Part shown: in pieces, positions 42,702-52,839 of the stretch
Layout: each line of letters starts with the position of its first letter
Numbering within the stretch: position 1 is the first letter of the stretch
Source: Streptomyces griseofuscus
GTDB lineage: Bacteria; Actinomycetota; Actinomycetes; Streptomycetales; Streptomycetaceae
Direction of reading: 5' to 3'
NCBI RefSeq assembly: GCF_014673495.1
Contig: NZ_CP051006.1
Span: 806,001-870,000, forward strand
Length of the DNA stretch: 64,000 nucleotides
Program-made: the position numbers and the translations under genes
The notes under the pieces: generated by a model
The model's database searches: none
What the model saw: only the letters and a program-made list of their open reading frames with translations
What the model was told of the DNA's origin: nothing

Positions 42702-43856
42702 ATGATCCGGTTCGAGCAGGTCACCAAGCGCTACCCGGACGGTACGACGGCCGTGGACGATCTCTCCTTCGAGGTGGCCGAGGGCGAGCTGGTGACGCTG
42801 GTCGGCCCCTCGGGCTGCGGCAAGACGACGACCATGATGATGGTGAACCGGCTGATCGAGCCGACCTCCGGGCGGATCAGCGTCGACGGCGAGGACATCG
42901 CCGCGGTCGACCCGGTGCGACTGCGTCGCCGTATCGGGTACGTCATCCAGCAGGTGGGCCTCTTCCCGCACCGCACCGTGCTGGACAACACCGCGACCGT
43001 GCCCGCGCTGCTCGGCTGGAAGCGGGCGAAGGCGCGGGCCAGGGCCGCCGAACTGCTCGACCTGGTGGGTCTCGACCCGAAGACGTACGGGCCGCGCTAC
43101 CCGGAGCAGTTGTCCGGCGGCCAGCGTCAGCGGGTGGGCGTGGCGCGGGCGCTGGCCGCGGACCCGCCGGTGCTGCTGATGGACGAGCCGTTCGGCGCGG
43201 TCGATCCGGTGGTGCGCGAGCAGTTGCAGGACGAGTTCCTGCGGATGCAGGCGGCGGTGCGCAAGACGGTGCTGCTGGTCACCCATGACATCGAGGAGGC
43301 CGTCCGGCTCGGCGACCGGATCGCCGTGTACGGACAGGGCCGGATCGAACAGTTCGACACCCCGGGGGCGGTGCTGGGGGCGCCCGCCACACCGTACGTC
43401 GCCTCGTTCGTGGGCGCGGACCGGGGCCTGAAGCGGCTCTCGGTGACCGCGATCGAGCCGGACGATCTCCAGCAGCCGCCGGTGGCCCGGCCGGACGAGC
43501 CCGCCGAGCGGGCGCGGCAGCGGCTGACCGAACAGGGCGCGCGCTGGGCGGTGGTGCTGGACGAGCGGGGCGATCTGCACGGCTGGGTCGGGGTGGCGGA
43601 CCTCGCGGCGAGCGGCACGGTCGGGGAGTTCGGCCATCGGATGACCGCGTGGGTGCCGGTCGGGGCGCCGCTGAAGCAGGCGTTCGGGGTGATGCTCCAG
43701 CACGACGCCGGGTGGGTCGCGGTCCTCGACGGGGCACGTTTCCTCGGGGTGCTGACCCCGGCGAAGCTGCACGAGGCGCTGCGCCGCTCGGTGGACGCGG
43801 ACGCGCGGGGCGTGGCGCGCGGGCAGGTGCCCTTCGACTCGGTGTCCGACGCGTGA
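42702..43856 (+). CDS. ABC transporter ATP-binding protein, OpuCA/ProV type
   Basis: A 384-residue ATPase for glycine betaine/choline/carnitine uptake. Walker A GPSGCGKTT (about 35-43), signature LSGGQRQR, Walker B LLMDEP and the His switch LVTHDIEE are all present. The C-terminal 140 residues hold the CBS-like osmosensing region of this family (RWAVVLDERGDLHGWV, WVAVLDGARFLGVLT). The rest of the system is encoded on the opposite strand, convergent, 27 bp away. Confidence 0.93.
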   Translation: MIRFEQVTKRYPDGTTAVDDLSFEVAEGELVTLVGPSGCGKTTTMMMVNRLIEPTSGRISVDGEDIAAVDPVRLRRRIGYVIQQVGLFPHRTVLDNTATVPALLGWKRAKARARAAELLDLVGLDPKTYGPRYPEQLSGGQRQRVGVARALAADPPVLLMDEPFGAVDPVVREQLQDEFLRMQAAVRKTVLLVTHDIEEAVRLGDRIAVYGQGRIEQFDTPGAVLGAPATPYVASFVGADRGLKRLSVTAIEPDDLQQPPVARPDEPAERARQRLTEQGARWAVVLDERGDLHGWVGVADLAASGTVGEFGHRMTAWVPVGAPLKQAFGVMLQHDAGWVAVLDGARFLGVLTPAKLHEALRRSVDADARGVARGQVPFDSVSDA

Positions 43857-43883
43857 GACCTGGCGTGTGCGGATACGGAGGGC

Positions 43884-44819
43884 CTACTTCAGCAGGCCCT
43901 TGTCCCTGAGGTAGGCGCGGGCCACGTCGGCGGGCAGCCTGCGCCAGTTGTCGACCTGCTCGTTCAGATCGGCCAGGTCCGAGGTGGTGAGGACGTCGTT
44001 GAGCCGGCCGAGGGCCTTGGTGACTCCGGCGCCGCCCGCGCGGGCGCGGTTGACGACCGGGACCACGTAGTCGGCGTTCTGGAGATGCCGGTCGTCGGCG
44101 AGCAGGACCAGGCCGAACTGGTCGAGGGTGGCGTCCGTGGTGGTCGTGAGCACCATCTGGTCCCGGCCCTGCTGCACCGCCCGCTTGGCCGGGGTGGTGC
44201 CGACGCCCTTGGGGTCGACGCCGGTGACGTCGATTCCGTACTCCTGTCTCAGGCCCGGTGCGCAGTACGGCCGTTGCACGCATTCGTCGCCCGCCGCGAG
44301 CCGTACCTTCAGGCCGGAGGCGCCGAGATCGCTGAGCGTCTTCAGACGGTGTTCGCGGGCGTAGTCGGCGCTCACCGCGAAGGCGTTCTGGTCGACGGCC
44401 CGGCCCGGGGGCAGGACGGTGAGTCCGCGGGGGGCGGCGAGCGCGCGCAGGGCGTCCATCGTGGTGTCGAGGTCAGGCGAGCCGACCGGTTTCGCGTCGG
44501 TGCCATGGACCTTGGCGTTCAGCCAGTCCGCGAAGGTGGCGGCGAACTCGGGCACGACGTCGATCTGGCCGGATTCCAGGGCGGGTTCGTACAGCTCCCG
44601 GTTGGAGACGGTGAGGATGGAGGTCTTGTATCCGGCCCGGTTCAGCAGTTGGGCGTACATCTGGGCGAGCAGATCGCTCTCGGTGAAGCCGGCCGAGCCG
44701 ATGGTGAGATGGTGGCTGTCCCCGGGCGGTGCGGTGACCCGGCCGCGGTTCTCCAGGGAGGGGCCGGTGGCGCAGCCGGCGAGGGCGAGAAGCACCAGCA
44801 GCCACGGGACGCGTCTCAT
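43884..44819 (-). CDS. Osmolyte ABC transporter substrate-binding lipoprotein (OpuCC type)
   Basis: A 311-residue lipoprotein. The lipobox LALAGC puts the lipidated Cys at residue 16. The OpuAC/ProX-type domain begins IGSAGFTESDLLAQMYAQLL and includes ELYEPALESGQIDVVPEF and LKTLSDLG. It captures quaternary ammonium osmolytes outside the membrane. The ATG overlaps the end of the permease gene upstream (ATGA). It is the last gene of a three-gene operon. Confidence 0.93.
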   Translation of the reverse strand: MRRVPWLLVLLALAGCATGPSLENRGRVTAPPGDSHHLTIGSAGFTESDLLAQMYAQLLNRAGYKTSILTVSNRELYEPALESGQIDVVPEFAATFADWLNAKVHGTDAKPVGSPDLDTTMDALRALAAPRGLTVLPPGRAVDQNAFAVSADYAREHRLKTLSDLGASGLKVRLAAGDECVQRPYCAPGLRQEYGIDVTGVDPKGVGTTPAKRAVQQGRDQMVLTTTTDATLDQFGLVLLADDRHLQNADYVVPVVNRARAGGAGVTKALGRLNDVLTTSDLADLNEQVDNWRRLPADVARAYLRDKGLLK

Positions 44820-45487
44820 CGCCCTCCCCTCGCCCACGCGGGGCCCAGCCGTTCGGCGATCTCGAATCCGCCCTCCACGAGGAGCGCGAAAACGGCGACC
44901 AGCAGGGCGCCCGCGACCACCTGGGGGGTGCTGGCGAGGTTGAACCCCGCGGTGATGATCCGGCCGAGCCCGCCGCCGCCCGCGAGCGCCGCGATGGTGG
45001 CGGTGGCGACGAGCTGTACGGCCGCGATCCGCACCCCGTTCATCAGCAGGGGGAGCGAAAGGGGCAGTTCCACGTGAAACATCAGTTGTCGGCCGGTCAT
45101 GCCCATGCCCCGGGCCGCCTGGACGACGCCCCGGTCGACCTCGCGCATCCCGACGTAGGCGTTGGTGAGCAGCGGCGGCACCGCGAACAGCACCAGGGCG
45201 ACGACGGTGGGGCCCTCGCCCCAGTTGCCGACCGGGGTGAGCAGCAGCAGGACCAGTACGGCGAAGGTGGGGACCGCCCGGCCGACGTTGGAGATGTTCA
45301 CGGCGAGCGCCCCGCCCCGGCCGAGATGGCCGAGGACCAGGGCGACGGGCAGCGCGATCAGACAGCTCAGGACGAGGCAGACCACGGTGAGCAGAAGGTG
45401 CTGGAGCAGCCGGTGCCACACACCGTTGTCGCCGGACCAGTGCGCGGGGTCGGCGAGCCAGTCCCAGGTGGCGGTGAGGGTGCTCAT
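44816..45487 (-). CDS. Osmolyte ABC transporter permease (OpuCD/OpuCB type)
   Basis: A 223-residue permease with five to six helices. The inner-membrane EAA loop is VVQAARGMGMTGRQLMFHVELPLSLPLLMNGVR, which contacts the ATPase. GGGGLGRIITAGFNL is the family end block. It overlaps both neighbours by 4 bp (ATGA). It pairs with the next permease to form the channel. Confidence 0.93.
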   Translation of the reverse strand: MSTLTATWDWLADPAHWSGDNGVWHRLLQHLLLTVVCLVLSCLIALPVALVLGHLGRGGALAVNISNVGRAVPTFAVLVLLLLTPVGNWGEGPTVVALVLFAVPPLLTNAYVGMREVDRGVVQAARGMGMTGRQLMFHVELPLSLPLLMNGVRIAAVQLVATATIAALAGGGGLGRIITAGFNLASTPQVVAGALLVAVFALLVEGGFEIAERLGPAWARGGR

Positions 45488-46164
45488 CCGCGTGCCGCCC
45501 TCGTCCAGGGCGTGATCAGCCGCTGTACGCCCAGGAGCAGCAGGTCGGCGGCGACCGCGATCAGCACGCAGAGCACGGAGGCGGTGAGCACCTGGGCCTT
45601 GAAGTAGGTGTTCATGCCCGCGTAGACGAGGTTTCCGAGGCCCCCGTAGCCGACGATCGCGCCGACCGTGACCAGGGAGACCGCGGAGACGGTGGCGATG
45701 CGCAGCCCGGCCATCGCGGCGGGCAGGGCGAGGGGCAGTTCGACGGTGAGCAGCAGCCGGATCGGGCCGTAGCCCAGGCCGCGCGCCGCCTGCCGGGTCT
45801 CCTCCGGGACCGCGCGCAGGCCCGCGAGCAGATTGCGGACCAGGAGGGTGAGCGAGTACAGCACGAGCCCGGCGACGACCAAGGTGGCGGACAGGCCGTA
45901 GAGGGGCAGGAGCAGGGAGAACATCGCGAGGGACGGGATGGTGTAAAGGATCGTGGTGAGCGCGAGCACCGGTCCCGCGGCCCAGCCCCAGCGGCGGGCC
46001 AGCACCGCGAGGGGCACCGCGATGAGCAGGCCGATCAGGACCGACAGGGCGGTCAGCTGGAGGTGCTGGACGACCGCGTCGAGCAGGATCCCGCGGCGGC
46101 TGCTCAGATAGGCGCCGCAGATCCACTCGTTGCGCGCGAGACAGTCGTCGGGGGCCGCGGTCAC
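45484..46164 (-). CDS. Osmolyte ABC transporter permease (first gene of the operon)
   Basis: A 226-residue permease. The EAA loop is ETRQAARGLGYGPIRLLLTVELPLALPAAMAGLR, and the end block is GYGGLGNLVYAGM. GTG46164 is chosen because the family N-terminus is short; a 13-bp palindrome GGTCCA-T-TGGACC (46166-46178) lies immediately upstream where a ribosome site would be, and could be an operator. Together with the overlapping genes downstream it forms an OpuC-type importer. Confidence 0.88.
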   Translation of the reverse strand: MTAAPDDCLARNEWICGAYLSSRRGILLDAVVQHLQLTALSVLIGLLIAVPLAVLARRWGWAAGPVLALTTILYTIPSLAMFSLLLPLYGLSATLVVAGLVLYSLTLLVRNLLAGLRAVPEETRQAARGLGYGPIRLLLTVELPLALPAAMAGLRIATVSAVSLVTVGAIVGYGGLGNLVYAGMNTYFKAQVLTASVLCVLIAVAADLLLLGVQRLITPWTRAARG

Positions 46165-46208
46165 GGGTCCATTGGACCGGCGGCCTTGGCGGGACGCGCG
46201 CGGTGGGG

Positions 46209-46253
46209 GGCCGTACGAGGGAGGGGCCGTGCGAAGGAGGGGGCGTACGAAGG
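46209..46253. repeat. Imperfect 16-bp tandem repeats around GTACGA cores
   Basis: Units at 46209-46224, 46225-46240 and a shorter 46241-46253 share the pattern GG(C)CGT(A/G)CGA(G/A)GGAGG. Further GTACG motifs continue to about 46290. They sit in the divergent region between the osmolyte permease and the MoxR gene. Confidence 0.55.
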
Positions 46254-46396
46254 CCGTACGACCGGGCGGTGCGGCGCCTCGTACGGAGCGGCCGGGGAAT
46301 CCATGCGTGACAGGGGCGCTGAACAAGCGCTTAGATAGAAGGGCTCGGGTGCCGTTCCGCGCCCGGCTCGCTCCCCGACCCCGCCGGAGGACCCCG

Positions 46397-47250
<854 letters not shown>

Positions 47251-47254
<4 letters not shown>

Positions 47255-48603
47255 CGGATCCCGCCGAGCGGATCACCGGTCTGGTCGGGGCGCTGCGGGC
47301 GCACGGGGTGCGGATCGGCACCGGGGAGACGGTGGACGCGGCCCGCGCGGCCGAGGCGCTGGGGCTCGGTGACCGGGAGCTGCTGCGCGAGGGACTGGCC
47401 GCGACCCTGTTGCACGGCCCGGCCCAACGCGCCGTGTTCGACCCGGTCTTCGACCTCTACTTCCCGCGCGGGGTGGGTGCCCCGGACGCCGGCCCCAGCG
47501 ATCGCGAGAGCCTGCGCGACCGGCTGACCGAGGCGCTGGCGGCCGACGATCGCACCCTGATGGCCCAGTTGGCGGCTCAGGCGGTCGACGGGCTCGGCGG
47601 ATACGGGAGTTCACCGGGGTCGGACGGCTGGTCGGCGTACCAGACCCTCGAACGGCTGCGCCCGCAGACCCTGTTGGCGCGGGTACGGGCCGATGTACGG
47701 GCCGGGGCGGGCGCCGGCGGGCAGTTCGCCGACCGGTTGCTGGACGACGAGATCCGGCGCCGTATCGAGGAGTTCCGGCGCCTGGTCGGCGCGGAGGCGC
47801 GGCGCCGGGTCGCCGAGCGGCGGGGGCGGGACGAGATCGCGCGGCGCGGAGTGCGTCCGACGGCCGACCGGGTCGACTTCCTGTTCGCGAGCAGGGACCA
47901 ACTGGCCGAACTGCGCAGGGCCGTTCAGCCGCTGGCGCGCAAGCTGGCCACCCGGCTCGCCGCGCGCCGCCGCCGGGCCGCACGCGGCACCGTCGATCTG
48001 CGCCGCACCCTGCGCTCCTCGCTGTCCACGGGCGGTGTTCCGATGCGTCCGGTACTGCGCCGGCGCCGCCCGGTCCGCCCCGAACTGGTCCTGCTCTGCG
48101 ATGTGTCGGGCTCGGTGTCGGGCTTCTCCGACTTCACGATGCTGCTGGTGCAGGCGCTGCACGACCAGTTCAGCAAGGTCCGGGTGTTCGCCTTCGTCAA
48201 CCGGCTCGACGAGGTCACCGGCCTGCTCGACCACGGCCGCGCCGACCCCGAGGGCCTCGGCGCCCGTATCCGCGAGGAGGCCACGCTCACCGGCTGGCAC
48301 GGCAGCAGCGACTACGGCATGGCGCTGGGCGAGTTCACCGAGCGGTACGGCGCCGCGGTCGGCCCGCGCACCACGGTGTTCGTGCTCGGCGACGCCCGCA
48401 CCAACCAGAGCGACCCGAATCTGCCCGCGGTCCGCGAGATCGCCCGGCGGGCCCGGCGCGTGTACTGGCTGAACCCGGAGCCGGCCGGCCAGTGGGGCAC
48501 CGGGGACTCGGCGGCGCTGGCGTACGCGGACCTGGTCGAGATGCACGAGTGCCGTACGGCGCGGCAGCTCGGAGGGCTGGTGGGGCGGCTGCTGCCGGTG
48601 TGA
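47251..48603 (+). CDS. VWA-domain protein, CoxE-like
   Basis: A 450-residue protein. The first half is helical and Arg-rich. The VWA domain starts near residue 280 with the metal-binding MIDAS motif LCDVSGSVSG (DxSxS), with the threonine/aspartate parts WHGSSDYG and VLGDARTNQSDP. It partners with the MoxR ATPase just upstream to remodel an unknown target. No carbon-monoxide dehydrogenase genes are nearby, so this is a general rather than a CO-specific pair. Confidence 0.92.
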
Positions 48604-48723
48604 GGGAGCGGCGGCGGGGCGCCGGCCGCGGCGGGGTGACGTACGGGACCTACTGTGATCGACTGATCGGCGTACCGCCGTCACCGTAGCGAGGGCCCTG
48701 CCCTTCTCCCCCGAGGATCAGCC

Positions 48724-49692
48724 ATGACGCACCCGCCCGTGCCGCTCGGCACCTTCCCCACCCCGCTCGAACCGGCGCCCCGGCTGGCCGCGGCGCTGGG
48801 GCTCGGCCCGGAGGACCTGTGGGTCAAGCGGGACGATCTGACCGGTCTGGGCGGGGGCGGCAACAAGATCCGCAAGCTGGAGTGGACGGTGGGCGCGGCC
48901 CTCGCCGAGGGCACGGACACCCTGGTGACCACGGGTGCCGCGCAGAGCAATCACGCCCGGCTGACCGCCGCCGCGGCCGCCCGGCTGGGTCTTGACGCCG
49001 TCCTGGTGCTGCGCGGCGCCCCCGGTGCCTCCCGCTCCGGGAACCTCGCGCTCGACGGGCTGTTCGGGGCCCGGCTCGCCTGGGCGGGCGAGGCGGACCA
49101 GGCGGGTCTGGACGCGGCCGCGGCCGAGGTGTGCGCCCGGCTGCGCGCCGAGGGGAGGCGGCCCGCGCTGATCCCGTTCGGCGGGTCCGGGGCCCTGGGC
49201 GCCCGGGGCTACGCGCGCTGCGGCGAGGAGCTGCGCGCCCAACTGCCCAATCTGCGCACGGCGGTGGTCGCGCTCGGCTCGGGCGGCACCATGGCGGGCC
49301 TGGTCGCCGCCCTCGGCACCGGCTCCGTCCTCGGCGTCGACGTCGGCGCGCTGGCCGACCCGGCCGCCGCGGTGGTGGCGTTCGCCGCGCCGCTCACCTC
49401 GGAGGAGGTCACGGCGCAGCGGCTGCGGGTGCGGCGGGACCAGGTGGGCGCGGGATACGCGGCGCTGACGGGACCGGTGGCCGAGGCCCTGCGGCTGGCG
49501 GCGCGCACCGAGGGGATCGTGCTGGACCCGACGTACACGGGCCGGGCCCTGGCCGGGCTGGCGGCGGCGGTGCGCGAGGGCGACGTACGTCCCGGTGAGA
49601 AGACGGTGTTCGTGCACACCGGAGGGCTGCCGGGGCTGTTCGGTCATCCGGCGGCGGTGACGGCCGCGGAGGCGGGGGCGGGGGCCTACTGA
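48724..49692 (+). CDS. PLP-dependent ACC deaminase / D-cysteine desulfhydrase family protein
   Basis: A 322-residue fold-type II PLP enzyme. The PLP lysine is in LGGGGNKIRKLEW (about 42-54), with TTGAAQSNHARLTAA and a Gly-rich phosphate loop VALGSGGTMAGL. Members act as 1-aminocyclopropane-1-carboxylate deaminase or D-cysteine desulfhydrase; the latter is more common in bacteria. The two activities cannot be told apart safely here. GAGGATC precedes the ATG. Confidence 0.9.
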   Translation: MTHPPVPLGTFPTPLEPAPRLAAALGLGPEDLWVKRDDLTGLGGGGNKIRKLEWTVGAALAEGTDTLVTTGAAQSNHARLTAAAAARLGLDAVLVLRGAPGASRSGNLALDGLFGARLAWAGEADQAGLDAAAAEVCARLRAEGRRPALIPFGGSGALGARGYARCGEELRAQLPNLRTAVVALGSGGTMAGLVAALGTGSVLGVDVGALADPAAAVVAFAAPLTSEEVTAQRLRVRRDQVGAGYAALTGPVAEALRLAARTEGIVLDPTYTGRALAGLAAAVREGDVRPGEKTVFVHTGGLPGLFGHPAAVTAAEAGAGAY

Positions 49693-49837
49693 GAGAACGG
49701 GCCCGGGGGGAGATCGAGGCGGTGAAGGGCGTACGAAAATTCCTCGGCCGCCACCCGCAACCTCGACCGGGGTCGGACGTCTGTCCGGGTGGAGGCCTCC
49801 ACTTCGACCAGTTGTCCGACCAGCCCCGAAGGATCCC

Positions 49838-50326
49838 ATGTCCGCACATCGTGTCCCCCGTCCGCTCCGCGCCCGCAAGCTGCGCACCGTCCTGGGGGTC
49901 TCCGCGCTGGGCGCGGCACTCGCCGTCACCGGCACCGTGGCCGCGCAGGCCGCGCAGTCCGACCACCACGCCGCGGCGACGCCGAAGCCGGTGCCGTCGA
50001 CCCCGACGCGTACGGCGACCCCGAGCCCCGTCCCCTCGGTCCCGGGCGGTACGGCGACCCCGAGCCCCGTCCCCTCGGTCCCCGGCGGTACGGCGACCCC
50101 GAGCCCCGTCCCCTCGGTCCCCGGCGGTACGGCGACCCCGAGCCCCGTCCCCTCGGTCCCCGGCGGTACGGCGACCCCGAGCCCCGTCCCCTCGGTCCCC
50201 GGCGGTACGGCGACCCCGTCGCCCGTGCCCGCGCCGCCGCGCTCCGCGTCCCCGTCGCCGGTGCCGTCGACGCCCGCGCACCCGCACCACGGCCCGGCCG
50301 TTCCGGCACCGGTTCCGCAGCACTGA
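49838..50326 (+). CDS. Secreted Pro/Ser/Thr-rich repeat protein
   Basis: A 162-residue protein. A signal peptide (about 1-39, AALAVTGTVAAQAAQS) is followed by five exact copies of a 13-residue unit of the form ATPSPVPSVPGGT and degenerate flanks, then a His/Pro-rich end. No LPxTG sorting motif is present. Such extended linkers occur in exported wall-associated proteins; a function cannot be assigned. It lies 61 bp before the ECF sigma gene. Confidence 0.75.
   Translation: MSAHRVPRPLRARKLRTVLGVSALGAALAVTGTVAAQAAQSDHHAAATPKPVPSTPTRTATPSPVPSVPGGTATPSPVPSVPGGTATPSPVPSVPGGTATPSPVPSVPGGTATPSPVPSVPGGTATPSPVPAPPRSASPSPVPSTPAHPHHGPAVPAPVPQH
50011..50205. repeat. 39-bp minisatellite, five copies
   Basis: The 39-bp unit beginning TACGGCGACCCCGAGCC starts at 50011, 50050, 50089, 50128 and 50167, with a partial sixth at 50206. 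The units differ at almost no base, and 39 is a multiple of three, so the reading frame survives copy-number change. The same repeat also keeps other frames open, giving misleading antisense frames. Confidence 0.95.
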
Positions 50327-50387
50327 GGTAGGGCGGGTGCGGGGAGCCGTCGCAGGACGGTTCCCCGCACCCGGTCCCGGGAGATCC

Positions 50388-51041
50388 ATGACGACAGCCA
50401 CACCACCGGCGGCCCTGCCCTGGGAACGGGCCGGAACCGCCCGACTCCCTTCCTTGCGGCGGCGACTCACCCGACTCCTCGCCCGCGTCAACATGGACAC
50501 GGACACCGTGTCCGGGCCGCGTCCCCCGACCGCGGGGACGGCCACCCCCGAACCCCGGCCCGGGATCGAGGAGTTGTACCACCACCGCCGGCTGTCCCTG
50601 GTGCGCTTGGCGGTGCTGCTGGTGGACGATCTGCCCACGGCCGAGGACGTCGTACAGGACGCGTTCACCGCGCTGTTCCGGCGGCACGGCCATCGGCTCG
50701 CCACCCTGGACGACCCGGAGGCGTATCTGCGGACCAGCGTGGTCAACACGGCCCGCTCGGTGCTGCGTCGGCGCAGGACCGTACGGGCGCATCCCCCGGT
50801 GGCGGAGGGGCACGCGCCCGCGCCGGAGGAGGACGTGCTCATCCATGAGGACCACCGGGAGGTGCTGGCGGCGCTGGGCACCCTGACCCGGCGCCAACGG
50901 GAGGTACTGGTGCTGCGCTACTGGTCGCATCTGACGGAGGCCGAGATCGCGGCGACGCTCGGTCTGTCGAGAGGGGCCGTCAAGTCCACGGCCAGCCGGG
51001 CCCTGGACGCGCTCGGCCGACGACTGGAGGGTCTGCGATGA
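50388..51041 (+). CDS. SigE-family ECF RNA polymerase sigma factor
   Basis: A 217-residue ECF sigma factor. Region 2 is about 65-130 (LVRLAVLLVDDLPTAEDVVQDAFTALFRR). Region 4 is near the end, with LTRRQREVLVLRYWSHLTEAEIAATLGLSRGAVKSTASRAL. It directs polymerase to an unknown regulon. ATG50388 has GGGAGATCC upstream; the in-frame ATG50493 is an alternative that would remove a non-conserved N-terminal extension. The next gene overlaps by ATGA. Confidence 0.93.
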   Translation: MTTATPPAALPWERAGTARLPSLRRRLTRLLARVNMDTDTVSGPRPPTAGTATPEPRPGIEELYHHRRLSLVRLAVLLVDDLPTAEDVVQDAFTALFRRHGHRLATLDDPEAYLRTSVVNTARSVLRRRRTVRAHPPVAEGHAPAPEEDVLIHEDHREVLAALGTLTRRQREVLVLRYWSHLTEAEIAATLGLSRGAVKSTASRALDALGRRLEGLR

Positions 51042-51388
51042 ACCACTCCCCCGTCGACGGATCCGTCCGCGAACCCGTCGAGGAACGGCTGCGCGCCGCC
51101 CTGGCCGCCCGCGCGAACGCCGTCGGACCGGCCGAGCTGCGCCCCCTGCGCCCGCCGACCGACGCGCTCAGGACCCATCGGCTGTCGCTGCGCGGCACCG
51201 TGGCGGGGCTGCTGGCCCTGGCGGCGGTGGCGGCCCTCGTCCTGTTCACCCTCCACGGCGGCGGGAGCCGCCCGGCACCGCCGGCCCATCCCCCGCGTCC
51301 GAGCGTCGGCACTCCCTCACCGGTGCCGAGTTCCGCGCCGCCCACGCCCGTGGCGAGCCCTTCCGTCCCGGAGCCGGACCCGCGGTGA
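51038..51388 (+). CDS. Single-pass membrane protein, likely anti-sigma partner
   Basis: A 116-residue protein with a cytoplasmic N-terminal part (about 1-50), one membrane helix (TVAGLLALAAVAALVLFTL, about 53-72) and a Pro/Ser-rich external tail. Its start overlaps the sigma gene stop (ATGA), the usual arrangement of sigma/anti-sigma pairs. The zinc anti-sigma HxxxCxxC motif is absent, so recognition would be of another type. The role is inferred from position. Confidence 0.8.
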   Translation: MNHSPVDGSVREPVEERLRAALAARANAVGPAELRPLRPPTDALRTHRLSLRGTVAGLLALAAVAALVLFTLHGGGSRPAPPAHPPRPSVGTPSPVPSSAPPTPVASPSVPEPDPR

Positions 51389-51472
51389 CGACGATGAGCA
51401 CGGGGAGAACGGTGGCGAATTGCACCCGTCCGCGGTCACCGGTCCGGCATCGGCACCGCTAAGTTGGGCTGC

Positions 51473-52438
51473 ATGAGCAACCTTGACCGCGCGCCCGAGC
51501 CGACCGTCTGCGGTGGCCGTGGATTCGTCGTCGCCGAACCCGTCCGCGAGCTGCTGAGCCCCCGCCCCGTCAAGCTGGGGGAAACGACCGAGGTGCGCAG
51601 GCTGCTGCCGAACCTCGGCCGCCGCATGATCGGCGCGTGGGCCTTCGTCGACCACTACGGTCCGGACGACATCGCCGACGAGCCCGGTATGCAGGTCCCG
51701 CCGCACCCCCACATCGGGTTGCAGACGGTCAGCTGGCTGCACGAGGGCGAGGTGCTGCACCGCGACTCCACCGGCAGCCTCCAGACGATCCGGCCCCGGC
51801 AGCTGGGCCTGATGACCGCGGGGCGCGCGATCAGCCACTCCGAAGAGAGCCCCCGCCCGCACGCCCGTCTCCTGCACGGCGCGCAGCTGTGGGTGGCGCT
51901 GCCCGACGCGCACCGGTACACGGAACCGAAGTTCGAGTTCCACGCCGAGCTGCCGACGGTCACCGCGCCGGGCCTGACCGCCACGGTGCTCCTCGGCGAC
52001 CTCGACGGCTCCGTCTCCCCCGGTACGGCCTACACCCCGATCGTCGGCGCCGATCTCGCCCTCACCCGGGGTGCGAATGTACGGCTGCCCCTGGACCCCG
52101 ACTTCGAGTACGGCGTCCTCGCGATGTCCGGCGAGGTCCACGTGGACGGCGTACCGGTGCTGCCCGGTTCGATGCTCTACCTCGGCTGCGGCCGCTCCGA
52201 ACTCCCTCTGCGCGCCGAGTCCGACGCCGGGGTCATGCTCCTGGGCGGCGAGCCCTTCGCCGAGGAGCTCATCATGTGGTGGAACTTCGTGGCCCGCACC
52301 CAGTCCGAGATCGAACAGGCCCGCGAGGACTGGTCCCAGGGCACCCGCTTCGGCGAGGTGAAGGGCTACGACGGGGCTCCGCTGCGCGCACCGCAGCTGC
52401 CGGAAGTACCGCTGAAACCGCGCGGAAGGGTGCGTTGA
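51473..52438 (+). CDS. Pirin-family protein
   Basis: A 321-residue bicupin. The metal ligands His-x-His and later His/Glu are in PPHPHIGLQTVSWLHEGEVLHRD and AISHSEESP. Pirins bind iron or another metal; some are quercetinases and others are redox sensors. ATG51473 is 7 nt after a TAAGTT box, so the transcript may be leaderless. The last 165 bp are duplicated at 61353-61516, and this 3' end appears to be the insertion site of a mobile element. Confidence 0.93.
   Translation: MSNLDRAPEPTVCGGRGFVVAEPVRELLSPRPVKLGETTEVRRLLPNLGRRMIGAWAFVDHYGPDDIADEPGMQVPPHPHIGLQTVSWLHEGEVLHRDSTGSLQTIRPRQLGLMTAGRAISHSEESPRPHARLLHGAQLWVALPDAHRYTEPKFEFHAELPTVTAPGLTATVLLGDLDGSVSPGTAYTPIVGADLALTRGANVRLPLDPDFEYGVLAMSGEVHVDGVPVLPGSMLYLGCGRSELPLRAESDAGVMLLGGEPFAEELIMWWNFVARTQSEIEQAREDWSQGTRFGEVKGYDGAPLRAPQLPEVPLKPRGRVR
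52274..52438 (+). repeat. Pirin 3' end, left copy of long direct repeat (attachment-site candidate)
   Basis: 165 bp including the stop codon, matching 61353-61516 with 10 substitutions and one deleted base. Here it is part of the intact pirin gene. Confidence 0.85.
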
Positions 52439-52839
52439 GCTGGGGAAACTCTGATTTGCGGTCCAAGGTGTTCGAGACCGGCCCTTCGCCTGACCTCCAA
52501 CGAGGATCGCTGGTGGCGCTGGCCCTTGGATACTGCCTGCGGGACGCCTCCGGGGCTGCCCGCGTTTCCAAGGTCTGGTCATATGAGGCAGCTTTGGCCG
52601 GACGAATGCTGACCCAATGCTGACTTTACTGACGAGTCATCAACACATGGTGAAGCGGTGTGATCGCTCCTTGGAGCGCGGCTGGGCAGGAGATTATCTG
52701 CATCGCGTTGTCGGCTGATGCTGCCCCGGAGTCGATTGTCCTTCGGGGCCAGTCGTCGTTGGCCGGCTCGGGCAGTTGCCCGGCTGTCACCGAGCGGGCC
52801 ATCCAGTACGACTGCCTCGTCCGCGACGGCAACCGGCTC
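52439..52839. other. About 400-bp stretch without a gene
   Basis: Begins right after the pirin stop at the inner edge of the element. It is less GC-rich than the flanks and contains repeated GCTGAC-type words (near 52610) that resemble words beside the integrase fragment (near 61280). No convincing coding frame. Confidence 0.5.

Noticed and set aside
42702..46164. Osmolyte importer as a single operon
   Set aside because: The ATPase gene is convergent with the other three genes, so it must be transcribed separately.
46304..46396. Earlier start of the MoxR gene
   Set aside because: Upstream codons are low-complexity Arg/Pro and there is no ribosome site; TTG46397 has GGAGG.
50011..50205. CRISPR-like array
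   Set aside because: The units are contiguous without variable spacers and are in frame with a coding sequence; it is a minisatellite.
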